From Methylotenera sp. G11 (GTDB taxonomy: Bacteria; Pseudomonadota; Gammaproteobacteria; Burkholderiales; Methylophilaceae), in NCBI RefSeq assembly GCF_000799735.1, contig NZ_JUHH01000001.1, forward strand, positions 1,364,001 through 1,428,000: a DNA stretch of 64,000 nt, written 5' to 3'. The translations under genes and the position numbers were made by a program. The stretch's first letter is position 1; the number at the start of each line of letters is the position of its first letter. Of the stretch, positions 11,219 to 20,582 are shown in pieces. The notes below the pieces were generated by a model, which saw only the letters and a program-made list of their open reading frames with translations, was not told where the DNA came from and did no database searches.

Positions 11219-11830
11219 TCAACCGGTATAGCTTGGATGCTTGACCATCACGGATTCAAACAATGCCGAATTTACCAGAGACTGCAGCCACAATTTAAGC
11301 TTGGGATAAGCTGCAGTTTCAAACCACGCATGATCTACTGCGGCAAACTGGCGGATAAATGGAAAGATCGCGATATCAGCCAGGCCGATCGTGTCCCCAA
11401 ACAAGAAAACATTGTGCTGCAAATACTGCTCGAGCTTTTCCAGGAACCGCTCACCCTGCTGCCTGTAATGTTCAGCAGAGTGTTCGGGGAAACGGATCGC
11501 ATATTTATATCGATCCAGGTTCTGCTTGAACGCACCATCATTCTCTGCGACCAGCAGTTCCTGCTGCCGCAGTTCTTCACGCAGCCAGCCATCCGGATCA
11601 TGCTGCTGCAATGCCCAGCGCATGATGTCCAGGCTTTGCTCGAGCACCAACCCGTCTTCCAGAATCAGTACCGGCACCGTGCCTTTGGGAGACACTTGCA
11701 ACAGGTGTGCAGGTTTGTCCTTGAGTGATACTTCACGGATTTCAACGGCTATGCCGGCATAACTGAGCGCCATGCGTGCACGCATCGCATAAGGGCAGCG
11801 TCGATAGGAATAAAGGACAGGCAATGCCAT
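11219..11830 (-). CDS. Glutathione S-transferase family protein
   Basis: A 203-residue protein with an N-terminal thioredoxin-like GST domain starting LYSYRRCPYAMRARMALSY and including the cis-proline segment KGTVPVLIL and the glutathione-contacting LEQSLDIMRW. An all-helical C-terminal domain follows. I chose the ATG at 11830, which places the first strand at the usual position; an in-frame ATG at 11863 would overlap the pyrD stop and add 11 residues. Substrate unknown. Confidence 0.85.
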   Translation of the reverse strand: MALPVLYSYRRCPYAMRARMALSYAGIAVEIREVSLKDKPAHLLQVSPKGTVPVLILEDGLVLEQSLDIMRWALQQHDPDGWLREELRQQELLVAENDGAFKQNLDRYKYAIRFPEHSAEHYRQQGERFLEKLEQYLQHNVFLFGDTIGLADIAIFPFIRQFAAVDHAWFETAAYPKLKLWLQSLVNSALFESVMVKHPSYTG

Positions 11831-11844
11831 TTCAGTGGCCGGTG

Positions 11845-12861
11845 TTAACCCAATGACCTGCAAATATCATGTACCAGCGCAGGCCCTTTGTAGATCAGGC
11901 CGCTGTAAACCTGCACCAGACTGGCACCGGCCGCGATTTTCTCAACCGCATCAGCGCTATTCAGAATGCCGCCTACACCAATGATCGGCAGCGCCCCCTG
12001 CAAGCGCTGCGACAGCTGCTGAATCACCAGTGTAGATTTTTCGCGTACCGGAGCGCCGGATAATCCACCGGTTTCATTAGCGTTCCCCATCCCCTGCACC
12101 TGCTCCCTGGCCAGCGTGGTATTGGTTGCAATCACGGCGTCGATTTTGTGTGCCACCAGCAGATCAGCAATTTCATTGACTTGCTCACGCTCCAGGTCAG
12201 GTGCGATCTTCAATGCAACCGGCACATAGCGGCCATGTCGCTGCGCCAGTTCCAGCTGCGCCTGCTTTAATGCAGCGAGCAAATCCGATAAAGCCTCTTT
12301 TTCCTGCAGGGCGCGCAGGTTCTTGGTGTTGGGTGATGAAATATTGACCGTGATGTAACTGGCATAGGCATACACTTTACGCATGCAGATCAAATAATCG
12401 TCCACCGCTTTTTCATTTGGCGTATCAAAATTCTTGCCGATGTTAATGCCAAGCACACCTTTGTAATTTGCAGCTTTCACATTTTCAATCAGGTTGTCCA
12501 CCCCCAGGTTATTAAAACCGAATCGATTGATAATGCCTTGTGCCTCTTTAACCCGGAACAAACGGGGCTTGGGGTTGCCTGGCTGCGGTCGCGGCGTGAC
12601 CGTGCCGATTTCAATAAAACCGAAACCCAATGCGGCCATGCCATCAATAACCGCGCCATTTTTATCCAATCCTGCCGCAAGGCCAACCGCATTGGGAAAG
12701 GTGATTCCCATGACCTGCCGTGGCGCACAGGCAGGCGCCTGTGGATAGAGCTTTAACAATCCGGACCGCTCTGCGCATTGCAGGCTTTTCAAGGTGAAAT
12801 CGTGCGCGGTTTCAGCATCAAGCTGAAATAGCAGGGGCTTAATAAGTGAGTAAGTATTCAT
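11845..12861 (-). CDS. pyrD: Dihydroorotate dehydrogenase (quinone)
   Basis: Membrane-associated class 2 flavoenzyme that oxidises dihydroorotate to orotate using the quinone pool, the fourth step of UMP synthesis. At 338 residues it is the standard length. Seen are the N-terminal amphipathic helix region, the FMN/substrate segment [20 protein letters not shown] with the catalytic serine region, and IGVGGI near the C-terminus. The GST gene follows directly in the same direction. Confidence 0.97.
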   Translation of the reverse strand: MNTYSLIKPLLFQLDAETAHDFTLKSLQCAERSGLLKLYPQAPACAPRQVMGITFPNAVGLAAGLDKNGAVIDGMAALGFGFIEIGTVTPRPQPGNPKPRLFRVKEAQGIINRFGFNNLGVDNLIENVKAANYKGVLGINIGKNFDTPNEKAVDDYLICMRKVYAYASYITVNISSPNTKNLRALQEKEALSDLLAALKQAQLELAQRHGRYVPVALKIAPDLEREQVNEIADLLVAHKIDAVIATNTTLAREQVQGMGNANETGGLSGAPVREKSTLVIQQLSQRLQGALPIIGVGGILNSADAVEKIAAGASLVQVYSGLIYKGPALVHDICRSLG

Positions 12862-13063
12862 ACCGTGATTTTACTTTAAAAATACGCAGTCATGATTGCC
12901 GCAAGCAATGCCAGTCCGATTTCACGGCATCTACATGCCTTTGCTGAATGCGCCTTGGTTGAATATATATTTCCATAGTGCCAGGCCACGAGCGCATAGT
13001 CACCTTAACGCAGCAATGGCATAATGTTTACCTGGCTGAACAGCAGAAACTGAAATCATCATC

Positions 13064-14251
13064 ATGGCAAAAAACCAAGCACTGCAACTACTGGGCGGAC
13101 TGACACCCGCAGAATTCCTATCCGGCTACTGGCATAAGAAGCCACTCCTGATCAAGAATGCCGTCCCCGGCTTCAAGGGATTACTGAGTCCTGAGGAGCT
13201 GGCCGGGTTGGCGTGTGAAGACGAAGTGCAGTCACGCATTGTTGAGGAAATCAATGGCCAATGGCACGCAAGCCACGGCCCTTTTGATGATGAAGATTTT
13301 GCCGGATTGCCTGAAAAGCCGGATCCAAAACACCGCTGGACCCTGCTGGTGCAATCCGTAAACCATTACCTGCCTGAGGCCAGCCAGCTGTTGCAGCAAT
13401 TCGACTTTATCCCGCATGCCAGGCTGGATGACCTGATGGTCAGTTACGCACCCGATGGCGGCAGTGTCGGCCCGCATTTTGACAGCTATGATGTATTTCT
13501 GCTGCAAGGCCAGGGCAAGCGGCTGTGGCGCGTCAGCGAGCAGACTGACCTCAGCCTGGTAGATGGCGCTCCGCTACGCATACTGAAAAATTTCGACACG
13601 GCGCAGGAGTGGCTGCTGGAAGCAGGAGACATGCTCTACCTGCCGCCGCACCTTGCACACTGGGGCATAGCCGTCAGCGACGGCAAGACAGACTGCATGA
13701 CCTACTCCATCGGCTTTCGCGCCCCTAAGAACCAGGAACTTGCAACGGAGTTTCTTGGCTACATGCAGGATAAGCTGAACCAGGAACAGACAACGCTGGC
13801 CGGCATGTATGAAGATGCCGACCTCGGCTTGCAGGAACATGCCGCAGAGATCAGCGGCTCCATGGTCGCCAAGGTGTCGGCTATCCTGAGAAACATCCAG
13901 TGGTCAGATCATCATGTGGCGGACTTCCTGGGCACTTACCTCTCGGAGCCTAAACCTGATGTCGTGTTCGATGCGAACAAGAAAACCAGCCTGAGTAATT
14001 TCAATAAACAGCTGGTCAAGCATGGCATCGTACTCGACCTGAAAAGCCAGATGCTGTTTACCGGCAATACTTTTTATCTGAATGGCGAGGCCGCAGCTTT
14101 CACAGGTGAAGCCGCCGCACTACTGACCAGGCTAGCCAACCTGCGCGTACTCAGTGCGGATGAACTCGGCAGCAGCCTGCCGGTCGATCCGCGGTTATTG
14201 CAGCAATTGCATCTCTGGTACCTGGCCGGATTTCTTCACATTAACGACTAG
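13064..14251 (+). CDS. roxA: Ribosomal protein uL16 arginine hydroxylase (cupin/JmjC, RoxA type)
   Basis: Fe(II)/2-oxoglutarate oxygenase of the cupin-4 family, related to E. coli YcfD, which hydroxylates an arginine of ribosomal protein uL16. It has 395 residues. The metal triad is visible: His138 and Asp140 in GPHFDSYD, and His199 in PPHLAHWG. N-terminal residues FLSGYWHKKPLLIKNA are a family hallmark. Two further genes follow closely in the same direction. Confidence 0.92.
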   Translation: MAKNQALQLLGGLTPAEFLSGYWHKKPLLIKNAVPGFKGLLSPEELAGLACEDEVQSRIVEEINGQWHASHGPFDDEDFAGLPEKPDPKHRWTLLVQSVNHYLPEASQLLQQFDFIPHARLDDLMVSYAPDGGSVGPHFDSYDVFLLQGQGKRLWRVSEQTDLSLVDGAPLRILKNFDTAQEWLLEAGDMLYLPPHLAHWGIAVSDGKTDCMTYSIGFRAPKNQELATEFLGYMQDKLNQEQTTLAGMYEDADLGLQEHAAEISGSMVAKVSAILRNIQWSDHHVADFLGTYLSEPKPDVVFDANKKTSLSNFNKQLVKHGIVLDLKSQMLFTGNTFYLNGEAAAFTGEAAALLTRLANLRVLSADELGSSLPVDPRLLQQLHLWYLAGFLHIND

Positions 14252-14265
14252 ATGCCATTTCCACC

Positions 14266-14766
14266 ATGACCAGCGCCAATACCATTCTTGAACCTGACAC
14301 GATCATCTCGGGAGAGCAGCTTTACAATGAAGCAGTCGGCCTGATCCTGAAAAGCGCTCAGCGCGAATTGCTGATCTTCGATCAGGATCTGAGCCGCGGC
14401 AGCTTTTCCAGCCTGGAGAGTTTCAATTACCTGCAGAATTTCCTCAGCGCCAACATTGCCAGCGAACTTACGATTATCTTGCAGGATGCAGGCTACTTCC
14501 AGCAGAAATGCCCGCGACTGGCTGGACTGCTGCAGATTTATGGGCATAAGATGCACGTCCATGTGACCAACAGCTCGGCCAGGCATGCTAAAGATTGCTT
14601 TATCCTGGCTGACGGTGAGCATTACATAAAACGCATACACATCGACCAGGCACGGTTTAAATATGCATTCAACGACCGCAAGAATGTAGAGACCCTGAAC
14701 AACCGGTTCATGGAATTAACGGATGCCATAGGCGATGCCGTCACTTTAAGGCCACTCGGACTATGA
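14266..14766 (+). CDS. Uncharacterised protein, weakly phospholipase-D-like (DUF7931 type)
   Basis: A 166-residue protein with no signal peptide or membrane segment. The pattern of an early acidic helix-strand unit (LILKSAQRELLIFDQDLS), a later HVHVTNSSARHAKDCFIL stretch and a conserved-looking GEHYIKRIHIDQARF recalls a degenerate half of a phospholipase-D fold. I recall this as the DUF7931 family, without being able to check. It starts 15 bases after roxA and overlaps the next gene by four bases, so the three are probably one transcript. Function unknown. Confidence 0.75.
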   Translation: MTSANTILEPDTIISGEQLYNEAVGLILKSAQRELLIFDQDLSRGSFSSLESFNYLQNFLSANIASELTIILQDAGYFQQKCPRLAGLLQIYGHKMHVHVTNSSARHAKDCFILADGEHYIKRIHIDQARFKYAFNDRKNVETLNNRFMELTDAIGDAVTLRPLGL

Positions 14767-15608
14767 TAAACGCCCCGTATCAAGCCTCCCGATTGTTTCG
14801 ACTCTGCCTGATTTTCATCACCTGTTTTTGCCTGGGACTGCATGCCGAAGCGGCTGCAGAATTCAAGATCATTACCCTGCAGCATCGTTTTGCTGAAGAC
14901 ATCCTGCCGGCAATTCAACCTTTAGTCGGCAGCGGCGGCACCGCCAGTGCCATGCAGAACAACCTGATCATACGCACCAGCGCAGAAAACATGGCAGAAA
15001 TCGAGCAGCTTATCAGCACGCTTGATACCGCCCGCCAAAACCTTAAAATCACGGTTAACCGCAATAAAAGTACCAATGCAGATAAAAGCAACGCCAACAT
15101 GACGATACGCAAACGTATCGGTAATATTGTGGTAGAAACGGACAGCAGGCAACGCACGGCAAGAGATGGCGCCTCATTGAACGTCGAAAACCGTCAAGTG
15201 AGAAGCAACAGCCTTAACAGTCAGTTTATCCAGGTAATAGACGGCGAAAAAGCCTTCATCAGTGTCGGCCAGTCCATTCCATACACACAGGAATGGGTTA
15301 GCCTGACACATCGTTATATCAGCACGCAGCGTACAACCGAATTTATTGCGATAGACACTGGCTTTTCCGTACGTCCGAGAACCATCGGCAACCTGGTAGA
15401 GTTAGAGATCACCCCCAGGTTTTCTCAATTAAATCAAAGGGGAACGATAGATTTCGAAGCACTGACCACAACCATACGCGCCAGTCGCGGAGAGTGGGTA
15501 GACTTGGCCGGTATCATGCTTAACAAAGATGATGTCAGCCGGGCGATTCTCAGCTGGCAGAGCGATTCCCAGTCTTCAGACGGCCAACTTTTTATCAAAG
15601 TTGAATAG
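14763..15608 (+). CDS. Exported short secretin-like protein with NolW-type domain
   Basis: A 281-residue protein with a signal peptide (hydrophobic stretch about residues 13-25, likely cut near AEAAAE). It then has a secretin N1/NolW-like domain (about 33-95: IITLQHRFAEDILPAIQPLV ... IEQLISTLDTAR) and a C-terminal part that resembles the beginning of a secretin barrel domain (QSIPYTQEWV, FSVRPRTIGNLVELEITPRF). It is much shorter than type II/IV secretins (500-700 residues), and no pilus or secretion genes are nearby. The start codon overlaps the preceding stop (ATGA). Confidence 0.75.
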   Translation: MINAPYQASRLFRLCLIFITCFCLGLHAEAAAEFKIITLQHRFAEDILPAIQPLVGSGGTASAMQNNLIIRTSAENMAEIEQLISTLDTARQNLKITVNRNKSTNADKSNANMTIRKRIGNIVVETDSRQRTARDGASLNVENRQVRSNSLNSQFIQVIDGEKAFISVGQSIPYTQEWVSLTHRYISTQRTTEFIAIDTGFSVRPRTIGNLVELEITPRFSQLNQRGTIDFEALTTTIRASRGEWVDLAGIMLNKDDVSRAILSWQSDSQSSDGQLFIKVE

Positions 15609-15796
15609 CTAACTGAAAAAAAACAATAAAGCCAAGAACTTTTTTTTAAAAAAGCTATACAAAGCCTCGAATTTAGCTGTTTTTTTTCATAATTACTGGT
15701 AGAATTTGCGCCACTCGGTATAGCTAATTGGTAAAAGTTTTAGGCAGTTATCGAAAAAAGTTTTTTAACTAGTTTAAACCCTTAAGGAAATCAAAA

Positions 15797-16027
15797 ATGA
15801 CACGTTCAATCTTACTTGCTGCATTATTAGCTCTTGCTGTTACTGCTTGTGGCGAAAAAGCTGCTGAAGCTCCTGCTGCTGAAGCTCCAGCTGTTGAAGC
15901 TCCTGCTGCTGAAGCTGCACCAGCTGCTGAAGCTCCTGCTGCCGAAGCTGCACCTGCTGCCGAAGCTGCACCTGCTGCTGAAGCTGCACCAGCTGCTGAA
16001 GCTGCTCCTGCTGAAGCTGCTAAGTAA
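15797..16027 (+). CDS. Small Ala/Glu/Pro-repeat lipoprotein
   Basis: A 76-residue protein consisting of a lipoprotein signal (lipobox VTAC, Cys18) and then only repeats of A-E-A-A-P-A-A or A-E-A-P-A-A, ending in lysine. The ribosome-binding site AAGGAA is well placed. Alanine codons are overwhelmingly GCT and GCA, unlike the neighbouring genes but like the transketolase gene, which suggests strong expression. It has its own AT-rich leader and its own terminator. It probably forms an extended periplasmic tether; the function is unknown. Confidence 0.8.
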   Translation: MTRSILLAALLALAVTACGEKAAEAPAAEAPAVEAPAAEAAPAAEAPAAEAAPAAEAAPAAEAAPAAEAAPAEAAK

Positions 16028-16049
16028 TTAATTAGCTAGCAATAACTGC

Positions 16050-16078
16050 AAAAAAGCCGACTTCCAGTCGGCTTTTTT
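16050..16078 (+). terminator. Intrinsic terminator after the Ala/Glu lipoprotein
   Basis: Stem AAAAAAGCCGACT (16050-16062) and AGTCGGCTTTTTT (16066-16078) with a TCC loop and a T-run: a textbook rho-independent terminator 22 bases after the stop. Confidence 0.93.
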
Positions 16079-16163
16079 ATTGTTGTTAAAAAACTACGCA
16101 ATTCAGAATCCTTACAACCCAGAATCCATATAATTCAGTATCCATGCAATTCAGCATGCCAAG

Positions 16164-16937
16164 CTAAATAATCGATCTCCAGTCAAATCCCTGCACTTGA
16201 TCCGCAACACCGACCCAATCAGACGCACACCCCAGCACATTGGCCAAGGCAGTCTTTGCCAGCAGCGGTGTATTATTTTTAGCACTGAGATGCGCTGCCA
16301 CAATATGCTGCAGCCTGCTATTATCGAGCCTGGATAACAGATTAGCGGAATCGCCATTCTCCAGATGCCCCAGGTCACCGCCTACGCGTTTCTTTAGCGG
16401 CCAGCTGTAAGGGCCATTCTGCAGCATCGCTGCATCATGGTTGCATTCAAGCACAAGCGCATTACACCCGCTCAAATTATCTTCTATATGTGGCGTGATG
16501 CGGCCTACATCAGTCAGCACGCCCAAGCGCCTGCTGCCGTCAGAAAACACGTATTGAACGGGCTCCCGCGCATCGTGCGGCACCGGGTAAGGCTGCACTT
16601 CGATATCATGGACTGTGAACGCTGTATGCGAATCGATTACATGCAGTTGCAGCGCATGCTGGCTAGGGAAATAACGCGGCACCATTTTCAGGGTGCCATA
16701 GGTCAGCCATACCGGGATATCATGCCTGGCAGCGAACTTGAACGCGCCGCCGGCATGGTCATCGTGCTCGTGGGTGATGACGATGCCGTTGATATCAGAA
16801 GGCGCCAGGTTTAGACGCGCCAGCCTGGCCAAGGTCTCTTTGACGCTGAAACCGCAGTCCAGCATCAAACGCGTCCGCCCGACCTCTACAACCAGTGCAT
16901 TGCCAGCACTACCGCTACCTAGCGAGGCAAAGCGCAT
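16164..16937 (-). CDS. MBL-fold metallo-hydrolase (YycJ/WalJ-like)
   Basis: A 257-residue metallo-beta-lactamase-fold protein. The metal site THEHDDHAGG is at about residues 55-64, with a later His (VPHDA) and Asp (LTDVG), and a C-terminal VAAHLSAKNNTP with the last His. It begins FASLGSGSAGNALVV, as in the YycJ group, often thought to be an exonuclease or phosphodiesterase. It lies downstream of bamC in the dapA-bamC direction. The exact substrate is unknown. Confidence 0.88.
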   Translation of the reverse strand: MRFASLGSGSAGNALVVEVGRTRLMLDCGFSVKETLARLARLNLAPSDINGIVITHEHDDHAGGAFKFAARHDIPVWLTYGTLKMVPRYFPSQHALQLHVIDSHTAFTVHDIEVQPYPVPHDAREPVQYVFSDGSRRLGVLTDVGRITPHIEDNLSGCNALVLECNHDAAMLQNGPYSWPLKKRVGGDLGHLENGDSANLLSRLDNSRLQHIVAAHLSAKNNTPLLAKTALANVLGCASDWVGVADQVQGFDWRSII

Positions 16938-16982
16938 CAGCTTACCTTTCTGAAAATACTACAGCGATTCTTGCTGCAGCAA

Positions 16983-18284
16983 TTATCTCAGCTGCTCATA
17001 CATCAAAGCAATGATGCGGTTGGCTGTCGTTGTACGCACGCGGGCACCGCTCGCATCCACCACTGTGACGACCGCATTGCCTGCATCGCTGTCTGCGACT
17101 TTAATGCGATATTGCTTGTCCGGATTGGTTTTGCCTTTATCATCACTACCCCAGAACTTAAGGCTATCAACTATGCTCTTCTGCTCTTTCTGAGCCGGTG
17201 TCTGCGCTTCTTTTTTATCATCGTCACCCCAGAACTTCAAGCTTTCCATCAGGCCTTTCTTTTTCTTGGGGGTATCGTCAATATCAACATCCGCATAACG
17301 TACGAAGAACAAACCATTGGAACGGTCTTTATCTTCGATCACGAAACCTATCCTGTCCAGCGCAAGGCCAACGCGGCGCCATGCACGGTCAAACTGGTCA
17401 TTCAACAGCAATCTTGCGCTGCCGTCTGATTCTTTCACAACCTCAGCGCGTTTGATGACAACGGCTTCAGCAAGGATGGATTTGGATTTCTGCTCCTCAA
17501 TGCCGAGCTTCACCATCAAGCGACGCAGCAACTCCGCATCAAGTTCGGCATCGCTCGCATCGGCTTTAGGTGCATTTTTGGCATCCGCCCTGTAGCCGGT
17601 TTCAATTTCACCTAACTGGGTCTGGATACGGGTCTTGCCGTCATCCGGCGCACCGGATACCGAACGGTGGGTCATGTAGATTTCTGTCGTGCCGGCTTCA
17701 GTACCGCGATCCAGGCGCGTGCGGAATTTTTTCCTGTCAGCAAAACCGGATAACTTATCCAGCCATTTATCGAATTTATCCAGCGCATTGCCTGACGTAT
17801 CTTTCTTGATAGCATCAGATTCAACCCATTCGGTTTCCATGACACCGATCTGCGCATTCTCGACACGCACAGCAAACCCCATATCAATCCAGAACTCACG
17901 CACCACAGGCCATATTTTCTCGGCAGGCGCATCCACAACGAGCCAGCTTTGTGCACCAGATCTCTCAAGACGAACGCCTTCAGGTGTCTGCAGCACTTTC
18001 TCAACACCGATTTCCTGGCCTTCCTGCGCCTGGGTATAGCTTGAATAACTGGTACTGCCCGGAACCGCATAGGTATCACTGCTCGGGCTGGCAGTCAGGT
18101 CCGGCGGAACTTCCAATGGGCGCGAACGACCAGCACCTTTATAATCCGAGGTATTATCGATAAAAGGGATGGAATCACAGGCAGTTAAGTTAGCCAGCAA
18201 TAATAAAGGTAACAATAATGATGTTGTTCTAGCCTTAACGTGTTGAATATCAATCTGGGTTGACTCGATATTGACTTGTTTCAT
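16983..18284 (-). CDS. bamC: Outer membrane protein assembly factor BamC
   Basis: Lipoprotein of the BAM complex that inserts beta-barrel proteins into the outer membrane. It has 433 residues, longer than E. coli BamC (344). The lipobox LTAC has its Cys at residue 36, preceded by an unusually long, polar n-region of about 20 residues. The ATG at 18284 has an AGAGG site and there is no later in-frame Met before the lipobox. The mature start with RPLEVPPDLTAS is characteristic, and two helix-grip domains follow. dapA is upstream, as in many betaproteobacteria. Confidence 0.9.
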   Translation of the reverse strand: MKQVNIESTQIDIQHVKARTTSLLLPLLLLANLTACDSIPFIDNTSDYKGAGRSRPLEVPPDLTASPSSDTYAVPGSTSYSSYTQAQEGQEIGVEKVLQTPEGVRLERSGAQSWLVVDAPAEKIWPVVREFWIDMGFAVRVENAQIGVMETEWVESDAIKKDTSGNALDKFDKWLDKLSGFADRKKFRTRLDRGTEAGTTEIYMTHRSVSGAPDDGKTRIQTQLGEIETGYRADAKNAPKADASDAELDAELLRRLMVKLGIEEQKSKSILAEAVVIKRAEVVKESDGSARLLLNDQFDRAWRRVGLALDRIGFVIEDKDRSNGLFFVRYADVDIDDTPKKKKGLMESLKFWGDDDKKEAQTPAQKEQKSIVDSLKFWGSDDKGKTNPDKQYRIKVADSDAGNAVVTVVDASGARVRTTTANRIIALMYEQLR

Positions 18285-18311
18285 TCAAACCTCTTTGCTT
18301 AAAGTATTACG

Positions 18312-19187
18312 TTAAAGAATCTGGGCTGCCTTGCATGCTGCGCGCAATACATCGTGATACTGGGCTGACAGGTTCACTAATGGCAGGCGAATGCCGGTCT
18401 TGATCATGCCCATTTGCTGCAGCACCCATTTCACCGGGATCGGATTGGCTTCAACGAACAGTTTCTGGTGCAATGCAAACAGTTTTGCATTAATTTCACG
18501 CGCCAGGTTCACATCACCCGCCACAGCAGAGACACACATTTCATGCATTAGTTTCGGCGCTACATTGGCCGTTACGGAAATCACACCCCGTGCACCCAGC
18601 AGCATCAATGGCATCGCAGTCGCATCATCGCCGCTGAATACGGCAAAATCTTTCGGCGCCCTTAACAGCAAGTCTGTGCCGCGCTCCAGGCCACCCGTCG
18701 CATCTTTGATACCGACGATATTCGGATGGGCTGCCAGGCGCAGCGTTGTGTCGTTTGTGATGTCACAGCCGGTACGGCCAGGTACGTTGTACAGGATCTG
18801 CGGAATCTGAACCGCATCGGCAACGGCTTTAAAATGCTGGTACAAGCCTTCTTGCGTAGGCTTGTTGTAGTATGGCGCAACCAGGAGACAGGCATCCACA
18901 CCCAGGTCTTTGGCTTTCTGCGTCAGTTCGATTGCCTCTTTAGTGGAGTTGGCTCCGGTACCGGCGATCACCGGTACCCGGCCATTCACCTGGCTCACGG
19001 CTGTTTCAATCAGCAGGCAATGTTCTTCAAAATCTACCGTGGGTGATTCACCGGTAGTGCCAACGATAACAATCCCATCCGTACCCTGATCAATATGAAA
19101 ATCAATCAGCGCGCTTAACGATGGAATATCCAGACGCCCATCTTCATACATAGGCGTAACAATAGCGACCATACTGCCTTGCAACAT
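18312..19187 (-). CDS. dapA: 4-hydroxy-tetrahydrodipicolinate synthase
   Basis: Condenses pyruvate and aspartate semialdehyde in the first committed step of lysine/diaminopimelate synthesis. It has 291 residues from the ATG at 19187, the usual family start ([12 protein letters not shown]). Motifs seen are GTTGESPT, the catalytic tyrosine in [11 protein letters not shown] and the Schiff-base lysine in GIKDATG. A 20-residue upstream extension is possible in frame but has no family counterpart. The gene is followed 27 bases later by bamC and is divergent from rnfA. Confidence 0.96.
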   Translation of the reverse strand: MLQGSMVAIVTPMYEDGRLDIPSLSALIDFHIDQGTDGIVIVGTTGESPTVDFEEHCLLIETAVSQVNGRVPVIAGTGANSTKEAIELTQKAKDLGVDACLLVAPYYNKPTQEGLYQHFKAVADAVQIPQILYNVPGRTGCDITNDTTLRLAAHPNIVGIKDATGGLERGTDLLLRAPKDFAVFSGDDATAMPLMLLGARGVISVTANVAPKLMHEMCVSAVAGDVNLAREINAKLFALHQKLFVEANPIPVKWVLQQMGMIKTGIRLPLVNLSAQYHDVLRAACKAAQIL

Positions 19188-19395
19188 AGCAAACCTAAAA
19201 CAATTTATAATCTTCCATTTTAACTGAAAAGACGAATAAATAAACACACTCTATTCGTAAACTTACAAGCTATTTACACACACTAAATATATTTACAGGT
19301 CTTAATACTTTTGCTGCGCTTTATTGAATCAGCACAGTAGCAAAAACGGTATAATTCAGGCTTGTGTACGCTCTTTTGTAGCAGAAGAATTCAAT

Positions 19396-19989
19396 ATGGC
19401 TTTTGACTTGCATCACTACATCATGATTTTGATTGGCACAGTACTGGTAAACAATATTGTGCTGGTCAAGATCCTCGGGCTGTGTCCGTTCATGGGGGTT
19501 TCCAAAAAACTGGAAGCCTCTGTCGGCATGGCCGGCGCCACGGCTTTTGTATTGAGTATAGGCTCCATGACAAGCTGGGGCATCAACCACTACCTGCTGG
19601 AACCGAACGGCCTGCTTTACCTGCGCACCTTATCCTTCATCGTCGTCATTGCAGGCGTCGTGCAGTTTACCGAAATGGTCATGGAAAAGAATTTTCCTCC
19701 GCTGCACCAGGCCTTGGGTATTTTCCTGCCCCTCATCACCACCAATTGCGCAGTACTGGGCATTCCGCTGCTGAACGCACAGTCCAGCCACAGCTTTCTG
19801 GAATCGCTGTTTTTCGGCATGGGCGGCGCGATTGGCTTTTCAATGGTACTCATCCTGTTTGCATCCATGCGCGAAAGACTCGAAGCCGCCGATGTTCCGG
19901 CCGTGTTCAAAGGCTCGGCAATCGCCATGGTCACCGCATCACTCATGAGCCTGGCATTTATGGGTTTTGCCGGACTTGATAAATATTAG
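19396..19989 (+). CDS. rnfA: Rnf complex subunit RnfA
   Basis: Integral membrane subunit of the Rnf ion-translocating ferredoxin:NAD oxidoreductase (Rsx in E. coli). It has 197 residues with six membrane segments. The typical [20 protein letters not shown] and [11 protein letters not shown] segments carry the cysteines associated with the membrane-embedded iron-sulphur cluster. The ATG at 19396 gives the family N-terminus; a longer upstream frame is not supported. First gene of a complete rnfABCDGE operon. Confidence 0.96.
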   Translation: MAFDLHHYIMILIGTVLVNNIVLVKILGLCPFMGVSKKLEASVGMAGATAFVLSIGSMTSWGINHYLLEPNGLLYLRTLSFIVVIAGVVQFTEMVMEKNFPPLHQALGIFLPLITTNCAVLGIPLLNAQSSHSFLESLFFGMGGAIGFSMVLILFASMRERLEAADVPAVFKGSAIAMVTASLMSLAFMGFAGLDKY

Positions 19990-20010
19990 CTTTAAATTAC
20001 GCCCCCTGAT

Positions 20011-20580
20011 ATGTTGACCGCCCTCTATATTATGCTCGGCCTGGCCTTGGTGCTGGGTATTACGCTCGGCATTTCCGCGCTTTTATTCAAAGTAGAAGGA
20101 GATCCGCTGGTAGCGCGTATTGACGCAATTCTGCCGCAGACTCAATGCGGCCAGTGCGGCTATCCCGGCTGCAAGCCTTATGCAATGGCAATTGCCAAAG
20201 GCGAAGCCGACATCAACCAGTGTCCGCCCGGCGGGGATGCAGGCGCACACGCCCTGGCTGACCTGATGGGTGTGGAATACAAGCCGCTCAATGCGGAACA
20301 TGGCTTGCCTAAACCGAAGTCCGTCGCGTTCATTGACGAAAACACCTGCATAGGCTGCACGCTCTGCATCCAGGCCTGCCCGGTAGACGCCATTCTGGGC
20401 GCTGCAAAGCACATGCACACCATTATTGCTTCAGAGTGCACCGGATGTGAATTATGCCTTGCTCCCTGCCCGGTAGACTGCATCACGATGAAACCGATTG
20501 GCGAAACCCCTGACAACTGGAAATGGAAATACCCCGTGATCCCGATTAAAGCAATGCCGGCTAAAGAAGGGCATGTTTAA
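20011..20580 (+). CDS. rnfB: Rnf complex iron-sulphur subunit RnfB
   Basis: Electron-input subunit with an N-terminal membrane helix. A [4Fe-4S] motif CGQCGYPGC at about residues 47-55 is followed by two ferredoxin-type clusters, [15 protein letters not shown] and [15 protein letters not shown]. It has 189 residues, matching the short proteobacterial RnfB type. It starts 22 bases after rnfA. Confidence 0.96.
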   Translation: MLTALYIMLGLALVLGITLGISALLFKVEGDPLVARIDAILPQTQCGQCGYPGCKPYAMAIAKGEADINQCPPGGDAGAHALADLMGVEYKPLNAEHGLPKPKSVAFIDENTCIGCTLCIQACPVDAILGAAKHMHTIIASECTGCELCLAPCPVDCITMKPIGETPDNWKWKYPVIPIKAMPAKEGHV

Positions 20581-20582
20581 TC

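Noticed and set aside
15708-15745. tRNA-like sequence (GCGCCACTCGG...TAGCTAATTGGTAAAAG) resembling a D-arm
   Set aside because: No anticodon arm, T-arm or matching acceptor strand follows; it is the leader of the Ala/Glu lipoprotein.
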